Source of the DNA: an uncultured Paracoccaceae bacterium
Lineage (GTDB): Bacteria > Pseudomonadota > Alphaproteobacteria > Rhodobacterales > Rhodobacteraceae
Assembly (NCBI GenBank): GCA_947503765.1
Contig: CANNFA010000005.1
Location: forward strand, 1-64,000
Reading direction: 5' to 3'
DNA: 64,000 bases
Shown here: piece after piece, positions 52,249 to 59,626 of the stretch
Layout of the letters: each line of letters begins with the position of its first letter
Numbering within the stretch: position 1 is the first letter of the stretch
The notes under the pieces: model-generated
Database searches by the model: none
Told to the model about the DNA's origin: nothing
The model's input: the letters and a program-made list of their open reading frames with translations, nothing else
Program-made: the position numbers and the translations under genes

Positions 52249-54999
52249 TCAGGTGGTCTCCGGCTCGGCCCCGCGCTGCGCGGCGCTCCGGTTGCGTTCG
52301 ATCTGGCGCAGGATGCCGCGCGGGCCGCTATAGATGGCCCAGGTCAGCAATGCGCAGGTGACGTAGAAGATGGCGAAGGCCCACAGCGCCGCATCCGCCG
52401 TGCCCGTCGTCGCGATCGACGAGCCATAGGCGCGCGGAATGTAGAACGCGCCATAGGCGGCGATGGCCGAGGTGAAGCCGATGATCGCCGCCGATTCGCG
52501 GTCGGCGGTGCGGCGGCGTTCGGGCTGGGGCATGTCCGGCTCGGTGCGGTCGATCTCGCGCGCCATGATGATCGGCACCATCTGGAAGGTCGAGGCGTTG
52601 CCGACCCCGCTGACGAAGAACAGCAGCAGCACCATGCCGAAGAAGCCGTAGAAATTATGCGCGTTCAGGAACCAGATCATGCCCATGATCGCCACGATCT
52701 GCGCCACGAACACCCAGAACGTCACCCGCGCGCCGCCCCAGCGGTCCGCGACCCAGCCGGTACCCGCCCGGCTCAGCGCGCCGATCAGCGGGCCGAGGAA
52801 CGCGAGCTTCAGCGCGTCCACCTCGGGAAAGACCAGCCGCGACAGCAGCGGAAAGCCCGCGGACATGCCGATGAACGTGCCGAACGTGCCGGTATAGAGC
52901 CAGCACATCAGCCAGGTGTGTGCCCGCCGGAAGATCGCGGCCTGATCGGCGAAGGACGCCTTGGCGCTCAGGATGTCGTTCATCCCGAACCACGCGGCCA
53001 CCGTGCCCGCGATCACCAGCGGCACCCAGACGAAGCCGGCATTCTGCATCCACAGCGTCTCGCCGTCGGCCAGCACCTGCGCCTCGCCGCCAAGCGCGCC
53101 GAACACCGAAAAGGTGATGACGACCGGCACCAGGAACTGCATCACGCTGACGCCCAGGTTGCCGAGGCCCGCATTGAGCGCCAGCGCGTTGCCCTTTTCC
53201 GATTTCGGGAAGAAGAAGCTGATGTTCGACATCGACGAGGCAAAGTTGCCGCCGCCCAGCCCGCACAGCAGCGCCAGCACCAGGAAGATGAAGAACGGCG
53301 TGTCCGGGTTCTGCACCGCATATCCGATGCCGAAGGCCGGGATCAGCAGCGACGCGGTGGAAATCGTCGTCCAAAGCCGCCCGCCGAAGATCGGCACGAG
53401 GAACGCGTAGAAGATGCGCAAGGTCGCCCCCGACAGGCCCGGCAGCGCCGCCAGCCAGAACAGCTGGTTGGTGTCGAAATCGAACCCGATCGCCGGCAGC
53501 CGCGCGACCACCACGCTCCAGACCATCCAGACCGCGAAGGACAAGAGCAGGCAATAGGTGGAGATCCACAGGTTGCGCCGCGCGATGGCGCGCCCGCCCC
53601 CGGCCCAGAACGCCGCATCCTCGGGCCGCCAGTCGGCCAGCGCGCCGGCCACGCGCGGCGGCACCGTCACCCCCGGCTCGCCCAGCCCGCGCATCTCCGG
53701 CAGTTCGGGCATCGCCTCGGTGGTGCCGTCGCGCACCGCCGCGCTTTCCATCTGCCGCACCGCCACGATCATCCAGACCAGCGACACCGCGACGATCAGG
53801 AACAGCAGCGCGAAGCTGCTCGTCCAGATGCCCGTCAGGTCGTTCAGCACCCCGAATCCCAGCGGCAGGATGAACCCGCCCAGCCCGCCGACCATCCCGA
53901 CCAGCCCTCCGACCGCGCCGACATGGTGCGGATAATAGGTCGGGATATGCTTGTAGACCGCCGCCTTGCCCAGCGACATGAAGAAGCCCAGCACGAAGAT
54001 CGTGACCACGAACGGCACCAGCCCCATCGCCGTGCGGAAGGTGATCAGGCCGTGACTGCCCTCGATGATGTAGGTGGTCGGCGGATAGGCCAGGATGAAA
54101 CAGCAGAAGGTGGACACGCCCAGCGTCCAGTACAGCACCGCCCGCGCGCCGTAGCGGTCCGACAGCCGCCCGCCATAGATGCGGAACAGGCTGGCGGGGA
54201 CCGAATAGAACGCCGTCAGCACCCCGGCCGTCGTCACGTCCAGCCCGTAGACCCCGACAAGATAGCGCGGCAGCCACAGCGCCAGCGCCACAAAGGCCCC
54301 GAACACGAAGAAGTAGTACAGCGCGAAACGCCAGACCTGCAGGTTCGTCAGCACCGCGATCTGCGACGCGGCCGAGACCGGCTTGCGCCCTGCCCGGCGC
54401 CGTTCCGCCTGGTCCGGGTCGTCCTCGGTCAGCGCCAGGAACACCCCCGCCATCACGAACAGCGCCGCCGCCCAGATCAGCGCCACCATGTGCCAGCCGA
54501 AGGCGACCATCACGAAGGGCGCGACAAAGGTCGTCACCGCCGAGCCGACATTGCCCGCCCCGAAGATCCCCAGCGCCAGGCCCTGCCTCTCGGGCGGGTA
54601 GAACTTCGACACATAGGCGACCCCGACCGAGAACGAGCCCCCCGCCAGCCCGACGCCGAGCGCCGCGAGCAGGATCATCGGAAACGTCTCTGCCAGCGTG
54701 CTTAGAGCCGTTGCAATCGCCGAAAACACCATGACGGCCGCAAAGATCGGCCGCCCGCCGACCTGGTCCGACCATATCCCCAGGAATATGCGCGAGACCG
54801 AGCCGGTCAGGATCGGCGTGCCGATCAGCAGGCCGAACTGCGTGTCGTTCAGCCCGAGCTCGTCCTTGATCGCCAGTCCTATGATGGAAAAGATCGTCCA
54901 GACCGCGAAGCACGCGGTAAAGGCGACGGTCGAAGTCCACAGGGCACGGCTTGCGCCCTCTGGATGCGTTCCGGTCGGTACCTTGGCCGTATCAGCCAT
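52249..54999 (-). CDS. narK: Fused double nitrate/nitrite transporter
   Basis: Two complete MFS transporters in one chain, 916 aa. The first half (to about residue 440) carries the nitrate signature GLAGGSFSVGVAYVSKFYPP and resembles proton-coupled NarK1; after a linker near residue 450-480 the second half carries GLGGGNFASSMSNISFFFPK and resembles NarK2 nitrate/nitrite exchangers. This fusion is known from Paracoccus. The start ATG (MADTAKVPTG) is the third in-frame option; ATG at 55008 and GTG at 55029 are alternatives. The upstream gap shows no clear FNR box. Confidence 0.93.
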   Translation of the reverse strand: MADTAKVPTGTHPEGASRALWTSTVAFTACFAVWTIFSIIGLAIKDELGLNDTQFGLLIGTPILTGSVSRIFLGIWSDQVGGRPIFAAVMVFSAIATALSTLAETFPMILLAALGVGLAGGSFSVGVAYVSKFYPPERQGLALGIFGAGNVGSAVTTFVAPFVMVAFGWHMVALIWAAALFVMAGVFLALTEDDPDQAERRRAGRKPVSAASQIAVLTNLQVWRFALYYFFVFGAFVALALWLPRYLVGVYGLDVTTAGVLTAFYSVPASLFRIYGGRLSDRYGARAVLYWTLGVSTFCCFILAYPPTTYIIEGSHGLITFRTAMGLVPFVVTIFVLGFFMSLGKAAVYKHIPTYYPHHVGAVGGLVGMVGGLGGFILPLGFGVLNDLTGIWTSSFALLFLIVAVSLVWMIVAVRQMESAAVRDGTTEAMPELPEMRGLGEPGVTVPPRVAGALADWRPEDAAFWAGGGRAIARRNLWISTYCLLLSFAVWMVWSVVVARLPAIGFDFDTNQLFWLAALPGLSGATLRIFYAFLVPIFGGRLWTTISTASLLIPAFGIGYAVQNPDTPFFIFLVLALLCGLGGGNFASSMSNISFFFPKSEKGNALALNAGLGNLGVSVMQFLVPVVITFSVFGALGGEAQVLADGETLWMQNAGFVWVPLVIAGTVAAWFGMNDILSAKASFADQAAIFRRAHTWLMCWLYTGTFGTFIGMSAGFPLLSRLVFPEVDALKLAFLGPLIGALSRAGTGWVADRWGGARVTFWVFVAQIVAIMGMIWFLNAHNFYGFFGMVLLLFFVSGVGNASTFQMVPIIMAREIDRTEPDMPQPERRRTADRESAAIIGFTSAIAAYGAFYIPRAYGSSIATTGTADAALWAFAIFYVTCALLTWAIYSGPRGILRQIERNRSAAQRGAEPETT

Positions 55000-55123
55000 C
55001 TGCCTCATCCCGCTTCGCGTCCGATTCACAGCCGAGCGTAGCGAAGGGGGCAGGGTTACTCAACCTATGCATAATTTCCGTGCGGGCTTTCTGCGCGAAG
55101 CGGCGCCGAGGCCGCCCGTCCGC

Positions 55124-55819
55124 CTATCCGTCCGCGTGCACCCGGACCTCGGTGATGGCGGGATCGAAGGCCGAGACCTCGGCCAGCAGCCGGCCGGCAA
55201 AATGGGTGCGGATATAACTGGCGGCAAAGGCGCTGGCGGCGGCAAGGTCGAGCCGCGCGCCCTCGCGGCCGATCTCGACCAGCCCGGCGAACCAGGCCGC
55301 ATGCAGCGCCGGATCGGCGGCATGGATGCGGCGCGACGCCGCCGACCACAGGCTGCCGTCATCGCCTGGCGCCCCCTGCCCCGCCGCGGCGGGCCGCAGC
55401 GGCACCACGTTGTTCGCCGGTGTCTCCTGCGGGCCGGCCGCCATGCGGGCCACGAAATCGGGGCCGACCGCGGCCCAGTGCGGCCGGCTCGCCTCCAGCA
55501 CGCGCGCAAGATCGATGCGGTATTCGGCCACCCTGCCCCGCGCCGCCGGCCGGCGTACCGCGATCCAGCCGCGCGCGCGCAGCAGCGCCATCTCGCGTTT
55601 CGCCGTCCGCTCGGTCACGCCCCATAGCCGCGCGATCTCGCGCAGGCCCACGGCAAAGGCGCCGGTGCGCCACGAATACCGTGCCGTCACCAGCAGCGCG
55701 AGCCTTTGGGCCAGCCGTCCGTCCGGCCCGGCATCGTGCTGCCCCAGCGTCATCATCGCCGTCAGAAGATCGTATTTCAGCGCCGGGGCGACCTGTCCCG
55801 CTGGCTGGAATTGCGTCAT
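55124..55819 (-). CDS. Plasmid replication initiator (winged helix + DnaA-N-like domain)
   Basis: 231 aa. A winged helix-turn-helix at about 35-105 (REIARLWGVTERTAKREMALL, then a wing with AEYRIDL) is followed by a Pro/Ala linker and a C-terminal region at 157-230 that resembles the DnaA N-terminal domain (LWSAASRRI, HAAWFAGL, ASAFAASYIRTHFAGRL). This is the make-up of the DnaA-like plasmid replicases of Rhodobacterales. The start MTQFQPAGQV follows GGCGAGG. It is divergent from parA across an iteron-bearing gap. Activity as the initiator is inferred from domain make-up and position. Confidence 0.8.
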   Translation of the reverse strand: MTQFQPAGQVAPALKYDLLTAMMTLGQHDAGPDGRLAQRLALLVTARYSWRTGAFAVGLREIARLWGVTERTAKREMALLRARGWIAVRRPAARGRVAEYRIDLARVLEASRPHWAAVGPDFVARMAAGPQETPANNVVPLRPAAAGQGAPGDDGSLWSAASRRIHAADPALHAAWFAGLVEIGREGARLDLAAASAFAASYIRTHFAGRLLAEVSAFDPAITEVRVHADG

Positions 55820-56045
55820 CACTGCCTCGCCGCCCGATTCGTCCGGGACATTCTGCCTCGGGACCGGGGGGTGTTGCGCGACCTTGCCGTTCTTCGCTCT
55901 GTGCGTGCGGTGGGTTAACCCGAAATCAACGCTTTTCCCGATCCTGCGCCGATTTGCGTTGAAAGCGTCCCGCCTGTCAAGGATTCGTGATCCCCGCCGG
56001 GTTCCCCCACCCGTTCTCGAAAAGAAATTCGGTATGATTAGGGTA

Positions 56046-56127
56046 TTGGGGGACATGCAGGGTGTCACCCTATCGGCCTTGTATGTCCCCTCAACGGGTT
56101 GTGGTCGCGGCCTTCATGTCCCCCCAA
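56046..56127. repeat. Candidate replication iterons (ATGTCCCC motif, 3 copies)
   Basis: On the plus strand TTGGGGGACATGCA (56046-56059) is the inverted copy; TGTATGTCCCCTCAA (56080-56094) and TTCATGTCCCCCCAA (56113-56127) are direct copies. They share ATGTCCCC and a trailing CAA. They lie in the rep-parA gap and are the best candidates for initiator binding sites. Confidence 0.55.
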
Positions 56128-56219
56128 ATCCGCCTCGATCCCGCGGCTTTATGCCGGTCCGAATCGGTCGGCGATTCGCCGGGCCTTGCGGCCACCGCCC
56201 CCTTTATAGCCTGGGCGAT

Positions 56220-56235
56220 CTTCCCCGCGGGGAAG
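56220..56235. repeat. Candidate parS palindrome, copy 1 (upstream of parA)
   Basis: CTTCCCCGCGGGGAAG, a perfect 16-bp palindrome, located 88 bases before the parA start. The same core recurs between parA and parB and inside parB. Confidence 0.6.
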
Positions 56236-56322
56236 GGGTAATTCTCTAATAGCGGGGCTGGACAGAAATGGCAAATTCGGCGTAATTGGGAAAACCAAGC
56301 CAAATAGCGTCCGGGAGTTGTC

Positions 56323-57666
56323 ATGTTTACCCACCAGGATCTGCGCGGCCTGCAATCGCGCTCGCTCAAGATGCAGGGCTGGATCCGCGAGCAGACCTTC
56401 TCGCCCGAGAGCCGAAAGACCCTGCGCCGGTTCTCCTCGTGGGAGGTGGCAGAGCTGATCCTCGGCATGAACCAGTCCACCTTTCGCGGCCGCCTTGCCT
56501 CCGATCCCTCCCTGCCGGCCGGCAAGGTCGAGCCGGACGGGCGGCAACGCTGGTTCAGCCTCGAAGAGATCGACGCGTTGCGCCGCAAGCTGCGCGTCAA
56601 GGGCAAGCCCCTGATCCCGCCGCGCCCGGCCGGCCGTGCCTTTCGCACCGCCATCGCCAACTTCAAGGGCGGCGCCGGCAAGTCCACCGTGGCCCTGCAT
56701 TTCGCTCATGCCGCCGCGCTGGACGGCTACCGGGTTCTGGTCGTCGATTTCGACCCGCAGGCCACGCTGTCCCATTCCATGGGCCTGACCGATGTGTCCG
56801 AGGAACAGACCGTCTGGGGCATCATGGCCCGCGATCTGGTGCGCGAGACCGACCGGATGAGCGCCGCGCCCGTCGCCGCCGAATCCGGGACCGCCCTGCC
56901 CCGCCGCACCATTCCCGCCTCGATCCGCGAGCTGGGCCTGCAGAACCTTCGCATCGGCGACTTCATCCGGCCCACCAACTGGCCCACCATCGACATCATT
57001 CCCAGCTGTGCCAACGCGGCCTTTGTCGAGTTTGCCAGCGCCCAGTACCGGCACCTGAATCCCGAATGGTCGTTCTTCGCCGCCGTCTCGCGCTATCTCG
57101 ATCAACTGCCGGCGGACGAATGGGATCTGGTGTTCTTCGATTGCCCGCCGGCCATCGGGTACCAGTCGATGAACGCGGTGTTCGCCGCCGACATGCTCTG
57201 CATTCCGTCCGGTCCCGGCTATTGGGAATATGACAGCACCACCTCCTTCATCGGCCAGCTGGCAGAGGCGCTGGAGGATCTGGATGCCGGGTATGGCGGC
57301 GCGCAGGTGCCGGGTGTCGACCTGCCCAAGGTGTTCCGCGACGTGCGCTTTCTGCTGACCCGGTTCGAGCCGGGCAACGATCTGCACCGCGCCATGTACG
57401 AAGCCTTCGGCAAGGTGTTCGGCGACAAGCTTGCCGACCACCCGATCGAGGCGACCCGCGCGGTCGAGCAGTCCAACCGCTTCCTCAGCTCGGTCTACGA
57501 GATCGACTACCGCGACATGACCCGCGAAACCTGGCGCCGCGCCCGCACGACGTTCGATCGCGCCTGGGCCGAATTTCATGCCGCGATGCTGCCCGAGTGG
57601 CAGGCGATGGCGACAGAGAATACGTCTCTGATCCGCGAAACAGAGACTGAGAAAGAGCAGGCGTGA
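56323..57666 (+). CDS. parA: Plasmid partition ATPase ParA (type Ia)
   Basis: Segregation ATPase, 447 aa. An N-terminal helix-turn-helix region (residues about 38-90, RFSSWEVAELILGMNQSTF) marks the type Ia family, which also represses its own operon. The deviant Walker A KGGAGKST is at 115-122, and VLVVDFDPQATLS follows. LVFFDCPPAIG is the Walker B region. It is followed by parB after a 40-bp gap that contains a second copy of the palindrome. Confidence 0.93.
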   Translation: MFTHQDLRGLQSRSLKMQGWIREQTFSPESRKTLRRFSSWEVAELILGMNQSTFRGRLASDPSLPAGKVEPDGRQRWFSLEEIDALRRKLRVKGKPLIPPRPAGRAFRTAIANFKGGAGKSTVALHFAHAAALDGYRVLVVDFDPQATLSHSMGLTDVSEEQTVWGIMARDLVRETDRMSAAPVAAESGTALPRRTIPASIRELGLQNLRIGDFIRPTNWPTIDIIPSCANAAFVEFASAQYRHLNPEWSFFAAVSRYLDQLPADEWDLVFFDCPPAIGYQSMNAVFAADMLCIPSGPGYWEYDSTTSFIGQLAEALEDLDAGYGGAQVPGVDLPKVFRDVRFLLTRFEPGNDLHRAMYEAFGKVFGDKLADHPIEATRAVEQSNRFLSSVYEIDYRDMTRETWRRARTTFDRAWAEFHAAMLPEWQAMATENTSLIRETETEKEQA

Positions 57667-57670
57667 CCGA

Positions 57671-57688
57671 CCTTCCCCGCGGGGAAGG
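57671..57688. repeat. Candidate parS palindrome, copy 2 (between parA and parB)
   Basis: CCTTCCCCGCGGGGAAGG, a perfect 18-bp palindrome in the short parA-parB gap, sharing the 16-bp core of copies 1 and 3. Confidence 0.6.
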
Positions 57689-57706
57689 GACGCGCAGGAG
57701 TATGAC

Positions 57707-58807
57707 ATGACCCGCAAGCGACGCATCTTCGACATCGACATGCCCGACCCCGAGGACGTGGTGCCAAGCGCCGAGGCGCCGGACACCGACACCGCGCTGC
57801 GCCGAGGCCCCATGGCCAGCGCCATCTCCGAAAATGCCGGCGCCCTGTCCGCCCGCGCCGAGGCCGAGGCGCGCATCCGGGCCGAGAATGACGCCCTGGC
57901 CCATGAATATGTCGCCCTTAAACGGGCGGGGCTGGCGGTGCGGATGGTGCCGCTCGATGCCGTCGAGACCGGGGCGCTGGTGCGTGACCGCAAGGCCGGG
58001 CCGGACCCCGAGCTGGCAGAGCTTGTCACCTCCATCCGCGAGGTCGGCCTGTCCAACCCGATCCGGGTGGAGGAGCGCGAGGATGGGCGGTACGAGCTGA
58101 TCCAGGGCTGGCGGCGGCTGTCGGCCTACCGCCAGTTGCAGGCGGAGGCCGGGGACGACTGGGCCGAGATACCCGCCGGCATCCTTCCCCGCGGGGAAGG
58201 CGTGGCGGGGCTGTACCGGCGGATGGTGGACGAGAACCTGGTGCGCAAGGACCTGTCCTTCGCCGAGATGGCCCAAGCCGCCCGGGCCTATGCCGAGGAT
58301 CCGAGCACCGACACGGCCGATCTCGACCAGGCGGTGCGCGATCTGTTCCGCTCGGCGGGGTATCAGAAGCGCAGCTATATCCGCGCCTTTGCCCGGCTGT
58401 TGGACCATCTTGGGCCGGACCTGCGCTTTCCCGAGGCGATCCCGCGCAAGCTGGGGCTGGACCTGCTCAAGCGGCTGGAGGATGACCCGGCTGCGGTGGC
58501 CACGCTGCGCGGCACGCTGGGCAGTCTGCGTGGGTCGGAGCCGGAGCAGGAGATTGCGGCCCTGCGCGCGGCGTTAGAGCCGGAGCGGGACGTGCCGGAG
58601 CCGGCGCCGGAGCCGCGGAGGCCGGCCGCGAAAGGGCAGGGGGGGCGGCACCCGAAGACCACGTTCGACATCGCCCATCCCGCCGGGCATGTACGCTGCA
58701 CGGCGGGGGTCGGGCAGTTGATGCTGAAGATCGACCGCGATCTGTCGGCGGTGGACCGGCGGCGGCTGGAACATGCGATCGAGCGGTTCCTGGATGCGCT
58801 GGACTGA
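57707..58807 (+). CDS. parB: Plasmid partition protein ParB
   Basis: Centromere-binding CTPase-type partition protein, 366 aa. The ParB/Srx domain includes SIREVGLSNPIRV, YELIQGWRRLSAYRQL (GWRR 134-137, the usual GERR altered) and ENLVRKDLSFAEMAQAARAY at 176-195, followed by a helix-turn-helix region. Residues 160-165 (LPRGEG) are coded by a third copy of the 18-bp palindrome, at a variable spot between strands of the N-terminal domain. The start follows the parA gap and lies 19 bases beyond palindrome copy 2. Confidence 0.92.
   Translation: MTRKRRIFDIDMPDPEDVVPSAEAPDTDTALRRGPMASAISENAGALSARAEAEARIRAENDALAHEYVALKRAGLAVRMVPLDAVETGALVRDRKAGPDPELAELVTSIREVGLSNPIRVEEREDGRYELIQGWRRLSAYRQLQAEAGDDWAEIPAGILPRGEGVAGLYRRMVDENLVRKDLSFAEMAQAARAYAEDPSTDTADLDQAVRDLFRSAGYQKRSYIRAFARLLDHLGPDLRFPEAIPRKLGLDLLKRLEDDPAAVATLRGTLGSLRGSEPEQEIAALRAALEPERDVPEPAPEPRRPAAKGQGGRHPKTTFDIAHPAGHVRCTAGVGQLMLKIDRDLSAVDRRRLEHAIERFLDALD
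58183..58200. repeat. Candidate parS palindrome, copy 3 (inside parB)
   Basis: CCTTCCCCGCGGGGAAGG, identical 18 bp to copy 2, within the parB coding sequence, where it encodes LPRGEG in frame. Confidence 0.6.
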
Positions 58808-58822
58808 GGGATACATGGCGGC

Positions 58823-58865
58823 TTGACGCGAGGGAGGAATGGGCCTATCTAGCCAGATAGCTAGA
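58823..58865 (+). promoter_or_regulatory. Promoter and operator of the toxin-antitoxin operon
   Basis: TTGACG (58823-58828) and TATCTA (58846-58851) with 17-base spacing form a near-consensus promoter. Two overlapping inverted repeats cover the -10 and beyond: CTATCT/AGATAG (58845-58850, 58855-58860) and TCTAGC/GCTAGA (58848-58853, 58860-58865). This suits autorepression by the antitoxin. Confidence 0.65.
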
Positions 58866-58876
58866 CAGGAAAGCCC

Positions 58877-59131
58877 ATGATAACGCTGCAAGACGCCAAG
58901 AACCGGTTCAGCGCGGTGGTCGATGCCGCCCTTGCAGGGCGCCCGCAGGAAGTGTCGCGCCGGGGAAAATCGGCGGTCGTCGTCGTCTCGGCCGAGGAAT
59001 ACCGCCGGTTGCTGAAGGAGGCGGGCGCGCGGCGCGAGAGTTTCGCGGCGCATCTGCTGGCCTTTCCGGGCGGCGCGCAGGACGATGAAACCGAGCGCGC
59101 GAAAGCCGCCCCGCGCGACGTGGCGTTTTGA
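58877..59131 (+). CDS. Antitoxin, Phd/YefM family
   Basis: 84 aa. The N-terminal Phd/YefM DNA-binding fold is visible in MITLQDAKNRFSAVVDAAL and RRGKSAVVVVSAEEYRRLL; the C-terminal part is charged and probably wraps the toxin. It is preceded by an AGGA site and followed by the PIN toxin gene with a four-base overlap. It likely represses the operon through the palindromes at the promoter. Confidence 0.92.
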   Translation: MITLQDAKNRFSAVVDAALAGRPQEVSRRGKSAVVVVSAEEYRRLLKEAGARRESFAAHLLAFPGGAQDDETERAKAAPRDVAF

Positions 59132-59532
59132 GCTTCATCCTGGACACCAACGTGATCTCGGCGATCCGCAGGCCGGACCGCGCCCCGAAAGTGGCGGCGT
59201 GGTTGGCGGAGCGGGCCGAGGAGGATCTGTTCCTGAGCGTCATCACCCTGGGCGAGATCGAGCGGGGCATCCATCTGCAAGAGCCGCGCAACCCCGGTTT
59301 CGCCCGCGATCTGCGCGGCTGGCTGGACCGCACCATGTCGCTGTTCGCCGACCGGCTGCTGCCGTTCACGCCCGAGGATGCGCGGGTCTGGGGCGCGCTG
59401 TCGGCCCGGATCGGGCATCCGGGCGCGGACCTGATGATCGCCGCGCAGGCGCTGGTGCGCGATGCACAGGTCGTCACCGGAAACGGCACCGATTTCGCGC
59501 CGACCGGGGTGCGCATCGTCGATCCGTTCTGA
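59128..59532 (+). CDS. PIN-domain ribonuclease toxin (VapC/FitB type)
   Basis: 134-aa RNase toxin neutralised by the upstream antitoxin. The acidic active-site residues are Asp6 (ILDTN), Glu43 (TLGEIERGI), Asp101 (GADLMIAAQAL) and Asp122 (NGTDF), all at family positions. Translation starts at TTG, whose last bases overlap the antitoxin stop (TTGA), an uncommon but well-placed start. The pair probably stabilises the plasmid. Confidence 0.92.
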   Translation: MSFILDTNVISAIRRPDRAPKVAAWLAERAEEDLFLSVITLGEIERGIHLQEPRNPGFARDLRGWLDRTMSLFADRLLPFTPEDARVWGALSARIGHPGADLMIAAQALVRDAQVVTGNGTDFAPTGVRIVDPF

Positions 59533-59591
59533 GCGGGGCCGGCGCCGGACACCCGACAAGTCCAGCAAAAACAGGGCAAAAAACACCTGTC

Positions 59592-59626
59592 TTGGGTAAT
59601 GTGCAAAAGTCGTGTATTTTGCACAT
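59592..59626 (+). promoter_or_regulatory. Large palindrome and possible promoter directly before the DUF1612-like gene
   Basis: ATGTGCAAAA (59599-59608) and TTTTGCACAT (59617-59626) form a perfect 10-bp inverted repeat with an 8-base spacer. TTGGGT (59592-59597) and TATTTT (59615-59620), 17 bases apart, could be the promoter. The ATG follows at 59627 with no ribosome site, so transcription may begin at or very near the start codon. Confidence 0.55.

Larger units (their letters stand above)
55820..56322. other. Probable replication origin and control region between rep and parA
   Basis: 503 bases without a gene, less GC-rich than the surroundings in parts. It holds a GGGTTAACCC palindrome (55912-55921), three copies of an ATGTCCCC motif (56046-56059 inverted, 56080-56094, 56113-56127), an AGGGTG-T-CACCCT inverted repeat (56059-56071) and the first parS-like palindrome (56220-56235). 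The layout suits an iteron-type oriV plus par control region. Confidence 0.6.

Noticed and set aside
48450-52361. 1303-codon open frame antisense to narG
   Set aside because: narG is certain from its motifs; the antisense frame has no domain features and is a product of third-position GC bias.
55030-55123. Possible FNR or NarR site before narK (GGTTGAGTAACC on the minus strand)
   Set aside because: Only one TTGAG half-site is present and the second half does not match ATCAA; arms are just 4 bp.
56149-58056. 635-codon open frame antisense to parA and parB
   Set aside because: parA and parB are well supported; the antisense frame is low complexity with no recognisable fold.
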